From Anthropogastromicrobium sp052273485 (lineage in GTDB: Bacteria; Bacillota; Clostridia; Lachnospirales; Lachnospiraceae), in assembly GCA_052273485.1 (NCBI GenBank), contig DAVZID010000018.1:1-51299 (forward strand): a stretch of DNA of 51,299 nucleotides. The letters run 5' to 3'. Numbering within the stretch: position 1 is the stretch's first letter; every line of letters starts with the position of its first letter. Below are positions 16,608 to 24,860 of the stretch, in pieces. Made by a program: the position numbers and the translations under genes. The notes under the pieces were generated by a model. It made no database searches. It was given only the letters and a program-made list of their open reading frames with translations, and was not told where the DNA came from.

Positions 16608-16774
16608 GATCTCACCTCTTCTTCCTTGTGATGGTTCCCAACCATCAACAATAATTATTATTATACTATACGCGCCTCGTGCACTGATCAACAGCGCTTA
16701 TAACGCAACGATAAAATCATAACACAAATCTTTCTGCTGTGCAAGTACTATTTTGAAAATTTTTTCATTCTCAT

Positions 16775-17290
16775 TTATAACAATTTTTTCATTGCAAATT
16801 CATAAATTTCCTTGCTCGCTTTTTCCCAATTCTCGCACATCTGCTCGGCCATCTCCTCGGTTGCTGCCGAGAGTTTAAGCTCAATCAGCGTGTTTTTTCC
16901 TTCCTTTACTACGCAGTCAATCTCAAAGTCGTTGCTTGCCGTGCTTTTATAATAATTTGCCAGAACAGAGTTTTCCGTTCGGAGCTTAAAATTGTTCTCC
17001 TTTAGGAAATCATCCATATCCTGCTTAACCTCGTCCGAGATCTTATTTTCAAAGTAAAAAAGTACTTCTTCTCCCTCTTTTGTCAGCTCGTAACGCGAGG
17101 TATTGCGGATCGTTTCCTTATGGATCAGAGAAGTTCCCAGCAGCTCATTGATCACCATCTGAAAGGTAAAATAATCCGTATAGGATTTACTCACAAAAAA
17201 CTCAGACATCTGCCCGTTTGACAGCGGATAATTCACCTTTTTCAGCAAATAAAGTATCATTAATTTATATAATGTCAATGGTTCTGCCAT
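16775..17290 (-). CDS. DUF4364 winged-helix protein
   Basis: The 171-residue protein has the family start MAEPLTLYKLMILYLLKKV and a winged-helix-like N-terminal half (PLSNGQMSEFFVSKSY, SRYELTKEGEEVLFYFENKI), followed by an alpha/beta C-terminal half. DUF4364 is confined mostly to Clostridia and its function is not established; the fold suggests a transcriptional regulator. It lies 24 bp downstream of the radical SAM gene, in the same direction, and is likely co-transcribed. Confidence 0.85.
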   Translation of the reverse strand: MAEPLTLYKLMILYLLKKVNYPLSNGQMSEFFVSKSYTDYFTFQMVINELLGTSLIHKETIRNTSRYELTKEGEEVLFYFENKISDEVKQDMDDFLKENNFKLRTENSVLANYYKSTASNDFEIDCVVKEGKNTLIELKLSAATEEMAEQMCENWEKASKEIYEFAMKKLL

Positions 17291-17314
17291 AATCCAATAG
17301 TTCCTTTCTGTACA

Positions 17315-18241
17315 TCAGCTCTGCCCGTTTAAAAAGCAGCCCTGGTATATCCCCCGTTTCTTCAGTTCATGATGAATGCAGTTGAGCACACTGCGCTTTG
17401 CCTTACTCCATTGCGGTGAAATCAGCTGCTCGGATGGTCCATCTCCTGTCAGCCTGTGGATGACAATATCAGGTGAAAGCTCACCAATACATGAGACAAC
17501 CAGATCCACATACTCCTCCATCAAAAGTGTCTGAAACTTGCCCGCTCGAAAATCATCTGCAAGATCTGTATTTTCAAGCACATGAAGCAGTTGTAGCTTG
17601 ATGCCAAAGATACCGGCATGATTTAGATAGTGAATGGTCTCAAGCATCTTTTTCTTATCCTCCCCGGGAAGTCCTAAAATTACATGAACCACTACAGGAA
17701 TCTGTGCACGCTTAAGACGTGCGAGTGCAGCCTCAAAACAGGACAAATCATATCCTCTTCGAATGTAAGTCGCTGTATCCTGATGGATCGTCTGCAAACC
17801 TAATTCGACCCATACTGGCTTTCTCTTCGCATACTCACAAAGAAGGGCTACCACATCTTCACCCACACAGTCCGGTCTCGTCGCAATGTCGACCGCAGCA
17901 ATCTTTTCGTGCGCAAAAGAGGGCTCATAGACACGTCTTAAATAATCCAGATCGGCATATGTATTAGTAAATGCCTGATAATAGGCAATGTACTGATTCG
18001 CATGAAATGCGCCAAGCTTTTCAATCTGGCTGTCAATCTGCTGCCGAATGGGAAGTGCTCTGCTTCCCGCAAACTCACCAGAACCACCTCTGCTGCAGAA
18101 AATACATCCGCCCCGTCCAATCGTTCCGTCCCGGTTTGGGCAGGTAAAGCCCGCATCGAGGGATGCCTTATACGTTTTGGAACCAAAAGTCTGCTTCAGG
18201 TAATAGTCCAACGAATAATATGGTTTTTCTCCCCACAGCAT
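17315..18241 (-). CDS. TIGR01212/YhcC-family radical SAM protein
   Basis: The 308-residue protein carries the unusual CxxxxxxxxxxxCxxC cluster motif (CPNRDGTIGRGGCIFC), which binds the 4Fe-4S cluster in this family. GLQTIHQDTATYIRRGYD and VHVILGLPGED are further radical SAM segments. The product and substrate are unknown; RNA modification has been proposed for relatives. I place the start at the ATG at 18241, seven bases after GGAGG, rather than at the upstream ATG at 18262. It diverges from rho. Confidence 0.9.
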   Translation of the reverse strand: MLWGEKPYYSLDYYLKQTFGSKTYKASLDAGFTCPNRDGTIGRGGCIFCSRGGSGEFAGSRALPIRQQIDSQIEKLGAFHANQYIAYYQAFTNTYADLDYLRRVYEPSFAHEKIAAVDIATRPDCVGEDVVALLCEYAKRKPVWVELGLQTIHQDTATYIRRGYDLSCFEAALARLKRAQIPVVVHVILGLPGEDKKKMLETIHYLNHAGIFGIKLQLLHVLENTDLADDFRAGKFQTLLMEEYVDLVVSCIGELSPDIVIHRLTGDGPSEQLISPQWSKAKRSVLNCIHHELKKRGIYQGCFLNGQS

Positions 18242-18367
18242 TCTTTTTCCTCCTTCATACAAACAACGAACTGTAACATAATGATATCAATTTTATACAC
18301 ATTCGTCAAGTTTTGGTTGCTTTTTTTGCTTTGCTTTTTTACTTTGCGTTTTGTGTTACTTTTGTAC

Positions 18368-18396
18368 TTTACATTTTTACAATTTCTCCGTATAAT
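18368..18396 (+). promoter_or_regulatory. rho promoter
   Basis: TTTACA (18368-18373) and TATAAT (18391-18396) are 17 bp apart, a strong sigma-A promoter, leaving a leader of about 115 nt before the rho start. The T-rich DNA upstream adds to the AT-rich promoter character. Confidence 0.75.
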
Positions 18397-18516
18397 AAAA
18401 GCGCGACATTTCGCAGCAGCGATAGGACGCTGTATCATTTCAAAAGTGAAATTAACAGAAAAAAAATTATAATTTGTATTTTGTCTGACAAAAACATGAG
18501 AAAGGCATGGTTATTT

Positions 18517-20772
18517 ATGCGTGAAAAATTAAAATCACTTCCGCTCACTGAGCTAAAACAGATTGCAAAAGAAAACCACATCAAGAACGTTTCTACTCTG
18601 CGTAAAGCGCAGCTGATTGATGTAATTTTGGAAAGACTTAGTCCTGAACAGGCCCAGGCGCCAGAAACAGCACATACTCCAACATCTGATACGGTTTTAT
18701 CTGACAACGCTACTACTTCTTTGGAAGACGCATCTTCTGAAACAAATTTTTCCGAGGCAAAAGATTCCCAGACAGCTACTGAGTCCACACAGACTGCTTC
18801 TACTGTCGATTCTTCCTCTGAGACAACCGATTCTGCTTCCGAAAATGCAGAAAAATCAACCGATTCTGCCACACCGGCACAAAGAGAGCGCCGCTACAGT
18901 GCTACCGCTTCCTCCTACGCTGCCGCCAGAAACAATTTTTATAGCCGGAATAACGCCTATTCCTCCTCTTCCTTTAAGGATTTGCGCCAGTCTAACACCC
19001 ATTCGGTTCATCCGCGCAAGCCGCGTGTGAGAAATAACCGCTTAGACCAAAGCTGGCAGGATTCCACAAACTGTTTTGATAATACAAGAACTGATCTGCC
19101 AAACCGCTATGACAATCGAATGGATGGACAGAACCGCTTTGAAAATAGAACGGATTCACTAAATCGCTTTGAAAACAGAGACAATCGAAATGACGGACAG
19201 AGCCGCTTTGAGAATTCCAGAAATGATTATGCAAACCGCAGCGACTACTCCAACCGCCCAGATTATGGAAACCGTTATGACAATTCCAGATCCGATTATG
19301 GAAATCGCTACAACAACTCTGGAAGAGACTATGGAAAACGCTACGACAATTCCAGATCCGATTATCAGAACCGTTATAATACCGTACGAACAGACTATAC
19401 GGTACGCAATGAATTTTCGATTCCAATCGATCAGACTCCTCGTATGGACTCCACAAACCGAAACGATCAGACGGTACGCACCGACGCCATGTCCACAAAT
19501 CGCTTTGACAGTGTAAGAGACAGCGCAACCCGAACCGATTTTCAGGGTCGCACCGATTACCAAAACCGTACCGATTCTTTAAGTCGCTTTGATAATGCAA
19601 CACGTGACGATTTTGTAAGCCGTTTTGAGAATGATGCAGCACTCCCAGAGGGATGTCAGCCGGCATGCGGCATTCTCGATATTCATCCAGATGGCTACGG
19701 TTTCCTTCGCTCCGCAAACTTCTTAAGCGGTCAGCAGGATGTCTATGTGGCTCCATCTCAGATTCGTCGCTTTGGTATGCGCACCGGTGATATGGTTGAT
19801 GGTTTCCAGAAGGCCAATGCAGATGGCAACAAATACGATGCCTTAATCCGTGTCAACACAATCAACGGCTTAGACCCAGAATTATCCGCACATCGCCCGA
19901 ATTTTGAAAAGCTTACACCAATCTTCCCAGACAGCCGTCTTTCTATGGAAGTAGAAGGTGGCTCCACTGCTCTTCGTATTGTGGATCTGATCAGCCCGAT
20001 CGGAAAAGGTCAGCGTGGTATGATTGTTTCCCCGCCAAAGGCAGGAAAAACAACACTTTTAAAGGAATTGGCAAACGCAGTTACCCACAATTACCCGGAT
20101 ATGAATCTGATTATTCTGTTAATTGATGAGCGCCCAGAGGAGGTTACCGATATCCGCGAGTCCATTCAGGGCGATCACGTTGAGGTAATCTACTCTACCT
20201 TCGATGAAACACCAGAGCATCACAAGCAGGTTGCCGAGATGGTTCTTGAGCGTGCAAAGAGACTCGTAGAGCACAAACAGGATGTTATGATTTTATTAGA
20301 CAGTTTAACCCGCCTGGCTCGTGCTTACAACCTGACCGTTACACCAAGTGGCCGAACCCTTTCTGGTGGACTTGATCCATCAGCACTTCACATGCCAAAG
20401 AAATTCTTCGGTGCTGCCAGAAATATGCGCGAAGGTGGCAGCTTAACCATTCTTGCCACTGCACTTGTCGATACTGGAAGCCGTCTGGACGATATGGTAT
20501 TTGAAGAGTTTAAGGGAACCGGAAATATGGAACTCGTACTTGACCGTAAGCTGTCTGAGCGCCGTATCTTCCCGGCAATTGACATTACCCGTTCTGGAAC
20601 CAGACGTGAGGATCTACTTTTGACACCAGAAGAAAGCAATGCAGTTGCAATCATTCGCCGCAGCATCAGTGGTCTTAAAAATGATGAGGCAATTGAGCAG
20701 ATTTTAAATCATTTTATTCACACAAAAAATAATGCAGAGTTTGTTCAGACACTGCCAAAGCTTCGCTCTTAA
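18517..20772 (+). CDS. rho: Transcription termination factor Rho with long disordered insertion
   Basis: The 751-residue Rho is far longer than the usual 420 or so. The Rho_N domain (1-45: SLPLTELKQIAKENHIKNVS) is followed by a Ser/Thr/Ala-rich stretch to about 135 and by an Asn/Arg/Asp/Tyr-rich region to about 372. The cold-shock RNA-binding domain starts near 376 (GILDIHPDGYGFLRS), and the hexameric ATPase has PPKAGKTT at 506-513 and LIDERPEEVTDI. DYGNRYDNSRS-type 11-residue units occur four times (DNA 19261-19392). I start at 18517, where the Rho family homology begins; the frame is open further upstream. Asn-rich Rho insertions in Clostridium botulinum and Bacteroides are reported to form prion-like or phase-separated assemblies, so the same is plausible here. 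Confidence 0.95.
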   Translation: MREKLKSLPLTELKQIAKENHIKNVSTLRKAQLIDVILERLSPEQAQAPETAHTPTSDTVLSDNATTSLEDASSETNFSEAKDSQTATESTQTASTVDSSSETTDSASENAEKSTDSATPAQRERRYSATASSYAAARNNFYSRNNAYSSSSFKDLRQSNTHSVHPRKPRVRNNRLDQSWQDSTNCFDNTRTDLPNRYDNRMDGQNRFENRTDSLNRFENRDNRNDGQSRFENSRNDYANRSDYSNRPDYGNRYDNSRSDYGNRYNNSGRDYGKRYDNSRSDYQNRYNTVRTDYTVRNEFSIPIDQTPRMDSTNRNDQTVRTDAMSTNRFDSVRDSATRTDFQGRTDYQNRTDSLSRFDNATRDDFVSRFENDAALPEGCQPACGILDIHPDGYGFLRSANFLSGQQDVYVAPSQIRRFGMRTGDMVDGFQKANADGNKYDALIRVNTINGLDPELSAHRPNFEKLTPIFPDSRLSMEVEGGSTALRIVDLISPIGKGQRGMIVSPPKAGKTTLLKELANAVTHNYPDMNLIILLIDERPEEVTDIRESIQGDHVEVIYSTFDETPEHHKQVAEMVLERAKRLVEHKQDVMILLDSLTRLARAYNLTVTPSGRTLSGGLDPSALHMPKKFFGAARNMREGGSLTILATALVDTGSRLDDMVFEEFKGTGNMELVLDRKLSERRIFPAIDITRSGTRREDLLLTPEESNAVAIIRRSISGLKNDEAIEQILNHFIHTKNNAEFVQTLPKLRS
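19261..19392 (+). repeat. 33-bp tandem repeat inside rho
   Basis: Four in-frame 33-bp units encode DYGNRYDNSRS, DYGNRYNNSGR, DYGKRYDNSRS and DYQNRYNTVRT. Flanking sequence contains more degenerate Arg-Phe-Asp/Glu-Asn units, so the array has grown by repeat duplication. Confidence 0.85.
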
Positions 20773-20783
20773 AAAAGAATAAT

Positions 20784-20829
20784 AAAAAACGGTTACCCAG
20801 ACTTTCTTTCAATGGGGAACCGTTTTTTT
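20784..20829. terminator. Bidirectional terminator between rho and aroD
   Basis: AAAAAACGGTTACCC and GGGGAACCGTTTTTTT flank a 15-nt loop, serving the convergent rho and aroD transcripts. Confidence 0.85.
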
Positions 20830-20843
20830 ATTGTTTGCTTTTC

Positions 20844-21629
20844 TTATTTTTCTATTACGCTTTCCTTTACCGCAATTTCAATTGACTTTAAAACAGTTGA
20901 CAAATTTTCTGCTGATACTTGTCCCGGTGCACTGGCTCTCCCAATCGAGCCAAAGCTCATCACACTGCCAAATAGTCCACCGCAAAGCCGGCTCACACAG
21001 CCCTTTTGCCCCATCGACATTGTAATCAACAGTGTTTGTGGATGACGCTCCTTCATGGTTCCAGTCGCCAAAAGCAATGTTGCTACATCAGCATACGACT
21101 GTGGCATCATCGCGATCTTGCACACATCCGCACCACAGCGCATCATCTCTTCCATCGATTCAATCAGCTTTGCCGCATCCGGTGTTTTTTCAAAATCGTG
21201 TCTGGACATGATCACGCCAATCCCTGCATGATGTGCCTGCTCAATCAGCTCTCTCGCACACTCACTTGACTGACTAAGCTCAATATCCAAAAGATCTGCC
21301 GTCTTACTCGCAATCACACGCTCAAGAAGTGCCTGATAAACATCTTCTGTGATCGCACGCTCACCGCCTTCTTTTTTGCTTCGAAATGTGATGAGTAATG
21401 GCTTTCCCTGCAGCTTTTCACGAACCTTACTGGCAAGCACATTTCTCTTTTCGTCATTAAACACATCCTGATACCAGTCAATGCGCCATTCTGCAATGTC
21501 CGCCGCATCGCTTTTTGCAATGCGGTCAGACTCCTTTAAAATCTCATCTTCTGTTTCATAGGCGATCGGCACACAGATGCGCACCAATCCATCCTCAAGT
21601 GTTGTATTTCCTGCCCTCAGCACACTCAT
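20844..21629 (-). CDS. aroD: Type I 3-dehydroquinate dehydratase
   Basis: The 261-residue class I enzyme forms a Schiff base with 3-dehydroquinate in the shikimate pathway. H144 (MSRHDF) and the Schiff-base lysine K171 (CKIAMMP) are present, as are EWRIDWY and the C-terminal SFGSIGRASAPGQ loop. Length is normal. Its ATG overlaps the stop of icd by four bases, so the two are coupled, an odd pathway pairing. Confidence 0.95.
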   Translation of the reverse strand: MSVLRAGNTTLEDGLVRICVPIAYETEDEILKESDRIAKSDAADIAEWRIDWYQDVFNDEKRNVLASKVREKLQGKPLLITFRSKKEGGERAITEDVYQALLERVIASKTADLLDIELSQSSECARELIEQAHHAGIGVIMSRHDFEKTPDAAKLIESMEEMMRCGADVCKIAMMPQSYADVATLLLATGTMKERHPQTLLITMSMGQKGCVSRLCGGLFGSVMSFGSIGRASAPGQVSAENLSTVLKSIEIAVKESVIEK

Positions 21630-22837
21630 GCAAGCAAAGCCTCCAGTCTGCTGCGGATTGCACGAAGGAACTCCTCACTGGTAACAGTCTGCGCATTTGG
21701 CAGTGTCGTAATCGCGGCCAAATCCTTTGTCATGACACCAGACTCAATCGTATCGATTGTTGCCTTCTCAAGCTTGTCTGCATACTCGCACAGATCGTTT
21801 AATCCATCCATCTCACCTCTCTTGCGGAATGCACCACTCCATGCAAAAATGGTGGCTACTGGATTGGTGGAAGTCTTCTTTCCTTCCTTATACTGATAAT
21901 AGTGTCTCTGTACAGTTCCGTGAGCTGCCTCATACTCGTAGCAGCCCTGTGGAGATACAAGTACAGAAGTCATCATTGCCAGAGAACCAAATGCGGTCGC
22001 TACCATATCACTCATGACATCGCCGTCATAGTTCTTGCAAGCCCAGATATAACCGCCCTCCGAACGGATCACTCTAGCTACTGCATCATCGATCAGCGTG
22101 TAGAAATACTCAATACCAGCCTTTTCAAATGCATCCTTGTAATCCTTATCGTAGATCTCCTGGAAGATATCCTTAAAGGTGTGATCATACTTTTTGGAGA
22201 TTGTATCCTTTGTCGCAAACCACAAATCCTGCTTGGTATCAAGTGCATAGCGGAAGCAGCAGTGTGCAAAGTTCTCAATCGAAGCGACTACATTATGCTG
22301 TCCCTGAATGATGCCAGCACCCGTGAAATTATGAATCAGCTCTCTTGTCTCCTCACCTGCCTCGTTGGTATAAACAAGCTCTGTCTTTCCCGGTCCCGGA
22401 ATCTTCATCTCGGTTGCCTTATAGACATCACCATAAGCATGTCTTGCGATGGTGATCGGTTTCTTCCAGTTCTTTACATGAGGTTCTACGCCCTTTACAA
22501 GAATCGGTGCACGAAATACCGTTCCATCTAAGATCGCACGGATCGTTCCATTCGGGCTCTTCCACATCTCATGCAGATCATACTCCGTCATTCTGGCTGC
22601 ATTCGGTGTAATCGTTGCACACTTAACAGCAACACCATACTTTTTTGTGGCATTTGCACTGTCGATTGTTACCTGATCACGTGTCTGATCACGGTATTCC
22701 AGTCCCAAATCATAATATTCTGTTTTTAGGTCAACAAACGGAAGAATCAACTCATCCTTGATCATCTTCCAGAGTACTCTGGTCATCTCATCTCCGTCCA
22801 TCTCAACCAATGGAGTCGTCATAGCTATTTTTGTCAT
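21626..22837 (-). CDS. icd: NADP-dependent isocitrate dehydrogenase
   Basis: The 403-residue enzyme is of the short, eukaryote-like NADP-IDH type (start MTKIAMTTPLVEMDGDEMTR; GTVFRAPILVKGVEP; YEYEAAHGTVQRHYYQY; STNPVATIFAWSGAF). It oxidises isocitrate to 2-oxoglutarate, in such anaerobes mostly for glutamate synthesis. It is the upstream partner of aroD with a four-base overlap. Confidence 0.95.
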   Translation of the reverse strand: MTKIAMTTPLVEMDGDEMTRVLWKMIKDELILPFVDLKTEYYDLGLEYRDQTRDQVTIDSANATKKYGVAVKCATITPNAARMTEYDLHEMWKSPNGTIRAILDGTVFRAPILVKGVEPHVKNWKKPITIARHAYGDVYKATEMKIPGPGKTELVYTNEAGEETRELIHNFTGAGIIQGQHNVVASIENFAHCCFRYALDTKQDLWFATKDTISKKYDHTFKDIFQEIYDKDYKDAFEKAGIEYFYTLIDDAVARVIRSEGGYIWACKNYDGDVMSDMVATAFGSLAMMTSVLVSPQGCYEYEAAHGTVQRHYYQYKEGKKTSTNPVATIFAWSGAFRKRGEMDGLNDLCEYADKLEKATIDTIESGVMTKDLAAITTLPNAQTVTSEEFLRAIRSRLEALLA

Positions 22838-22903
22838 AATTTTCCTCCTCCGGCATCAGGTTACCCTGGCATCTTTCTGTGTGAGAACATTCACTTTGAT
22901 AGT

Positions 22904-24517
22904 TTAACATGATATCGTGTCAAATGCAATCCCCTGATAAAAAAACGCAAGAATCTCCTGCCAGGTTTTCCCCTGCTCCAAAAGCTGATAGGCCGCATTT
23001 TGCGACAATCCAATCCCGTGTCCATTTCCGCCTCCACAGATCACATAGCCATCGAGCCGTTCATTTTTCATCACGGGAAGCAGACAAAAAAAAGCACTTG
23101 GAAGGTAATCACCCTCACTGAGTGCCACTCCTTCCGCTGATTTATTCTGATAGGTGCGATTGGGTTCCCCGAGAAGCTTTCTTATGACAAGTTCTCCCGT
23201 AACTGTGACCTGTCCAGCCTCATAATCCAACAAGAGCCCCGATGCCATGCCACCTGAAAAACGCCCTGTCACCTGCACCGACTGAAGTACTGATTTTATA
23301 ACGGTTTCCAAACTACCGCCTGTTACCTGAATGCATTCGCTCTGTGCAGCCGATATCTGTATCAGTCGTCTTGCAAATAACTCTTGCAGCATCTCAATCG
23401 AAATCTCACAACGCCACCGATACCAGGCCAAACTAGACTCGAATCCTGGCGCATCCCAGTTCTGCAAAAAAGCGCAGGCATTTTTTTCATCTGTCAGATC
23501 CTGATCGGCCTGACCAGTTAAATTTAACGAGGTCAGATACACAAGCGTTTGATTTCCTGACCAAGCAAGATTGTCCGATGTATAGCCACAGGATGTAGAA
23601 AAATAATAGGGTACAATCGGCACCCCATCACGCACCATGATTACCCCTGCTGTCTGTACGGCTCCCTGTGTGGAAACCTCCTGATACCCAGCACTGTTAT
23701 AAACCTGATAATCCACCGAATCATCCACATAAGAACCATACGCATCAATCGTCTTTTGGTGAAGGATACGCTCATAGGCATATGTACGCGCACAGACAGC
23801 CTGCAACTTGGCTGCCTCAATTCCATAGGATGCTGGCATCTCACTCGGAACCACCTTGGAAACATAGGCTTCAAGCGGCAATTCATTTACAATAACAATC
23901 TCTTGATCTTCCAAATACAAGTCCAACACACCTTCATATTCATGACGGATGCCGTGACGCAAAATGCTATCGATCGTGACAACACCACTTTCAGAGGCCA
24001 CCCGAATCGATCCCTCTTGAAAAAATGGATGCTGTGGCGTAATCGTTACGCTCTGCCCTCCAGTAAAAATCTGCTCCTTTGCCCCCGACTGGATGTGAAA
24101 GGTATCTGCACAGGTAATCACCACCTGATCGTGCAAATAGGAAGTGTTATCCGAATTTTTTAGCTTCACACGCATAGAAAGCAGTTCTTGCGCCAATGAA
24201 GATAACCCATTTTCGTTCGTTATAGTTTCTGCCACCGGTATTCCCTGCGTCTGTGCAATATCCTCCCCTCCAGGGATGTTTTGTTTAGCTTTCGTATCCA
24301 CTGTATCAGACAATTCTTCTTTGCGTGTCGTCTCATTGTGTATCTCTACTTGTGTCTCTGACTGCGTCACAGCCAATGCAATTTGTTCCTTTGCCATCTG
24401 AGTTGTCTTCCCATCCCAGAAAGCATTCTTCCACAACACAAAAGCGGCAATCAAAATCTCTGCCGTTGCAATCGCCAGACAGATGATATGAACGCGCTTT
24501 ACGCGAAAATTTTTCAT
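22904..24517 (-). CDS. SpoIID/LytB-domain protein
   Basis: The 537-residue protein has a membrane anchor at residues 9-29 (VHIICLAIATAEILIAAFVL), a linker, and a SpoIID/LytB domain: LPLEAYVSKVVPSEMPASYG holds the catalytic glutamate, followed by KLQAVCARTYAYERI, YYFSTSCGYTSDN and the C-terminal GNGHGIGLSQNAAYQ. SpoIID is a lytic transglycosylase acting on denuded glycan during engulfment; relatives act in vegetative cells or in germination. The spoIID locus neighbours (spoIIIAA or spoIIID) are absent, so this is probably a paralogue and not the canonical engulfment enzyme. Confidence 0.88.
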   Translation of the reverse strand: MKNFRVKRVHIICLAIATAEILIAAFVLWKNAFWDGKTTQMAKEQIALAVTQSETQVEIHNETTRKEELSDTVDTKAKQNIPGGEDIAQTQGIPVAETITNENGLSSLAQELLSMRVKLKNSDNTSYLHDQVVITCADTFHIQSGAKEQIFTGGQSVTITPQHPFFQEGSIRVASESGVVTIDSILRHGIRHEYEGVLDLYLEDQEIVIVNELPLEAYVSKVVPSEMPASYGIEAAKLQAVCARTYAYERILHQKTIDAYGSYVDDSVDYQVYNSAGYQEVSTQGAVQTAGVIMVRDGVPIVPYYFSTSCGYTSDNLAWSGNQTLVYLTSLNLTGQADQDLTDEKNACAFLQNWDAPGFESSLAWYRWRCEISIEMLQELFARRLIQISAAQSECIQVTGGSLETVIKSVLQSVQVTGRFSGGMASGLLLDYEAGQVTVTGELVIRKLLGEPNRTYQNKSAEGVALSEGDYLPSAFFCLLPVMKNERLDGYVICGGGNGHGIGLSQNAAYQLLEQGKTWQEILAFFYQGIAFDTISC

Positions 24518-24545
24518 ATGGACACCTCTTGCACTTGCTGTTTGA

Positions 24546-24590
24546 AAACAAAGAAGGCACTACCGCAGATAATTCTGCTGTAATGCCTTC
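24546..24590 (-). terminator. Terminator downstream of the 6S-like RNA
   Basis: The hairpin GAAGGCACTACCGCAGA...TCTGCTGTAATGCCTTC is followed leftward by TTTGTTTT. It lies about 30 bp after the predicted RNA 3' end and before the SpoIID-like gene. Confidence 0.8.
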
Positions 24591-24621
24591 GCACTTTTTA
24601 AACTTTTCTCTTTTGTATAAT

Positions 24622-24798
24622 ATCCCAGAGTGCCGTCCCTGCCCATTTGACGCCTAGCTAATGCTAGGTGGGCAACCGCAACCAGACTTCTGCCTTCCAC
24701 TGCATAACGGAGGCCTGACATCCGCCTGACAATATAGGAATCCCGTATTAAGTCATGTAGGTTCAAATAAAAGCAAGACTTCGTACACCCCAGGATCT
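24622..24798 (-). ncRNA. ssrS: Probable 6S RNA
   Basis: A noncoding interval is headed by a strong promoter and has complementary ends: the predicted 5' end AUCCUGGGGUG pairs over 11 positions (with G-U pairs) with the 3' end CACUCUGGGAU. The enclosed transcript is about 177 nt, the size of 6S RNA, and contains an AUUUGAACCUACA segment and a local hairpin CCUAGCAUUAGCUAGG, consistent with a long, bulged rod. 6S RNA binds the sigma-A RNA polymerase holoenzyme and tunes promoter use in stationary phase. The identity rests on architecture and remembered sequence flavour, not on a database search; another structured RNA of similar size is the alternative. Confidence 0.6.
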
Positions 24799-24804
24799 GA
24801 TATT

Positions 24805-24832
24805 AGTATAACACATTTTCCGAAAAAATCAA
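24805..24832 (-). promoter_or_regulatory. Promoter of the 6S-like RNA
   Basis: Read leftward, TTGATT (24827-24832) and TATACT (24805-24810) are 16 bp apart and would start transcription near 24798, exactly where the closing stem of the predicted RNA begins. Confidence 0.7.
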
Positions 24833-24860
24833 GTAAACATTGTCCTTTTTTTGTTATTGT

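Noticed and set aside
18992..19756. Leftward 254-codon and other frames opposite the rho insertion
   Set aside because: They arise from the repetitive Asn/Arg/Asp codons of rho; no ribosome site or family resemblance.
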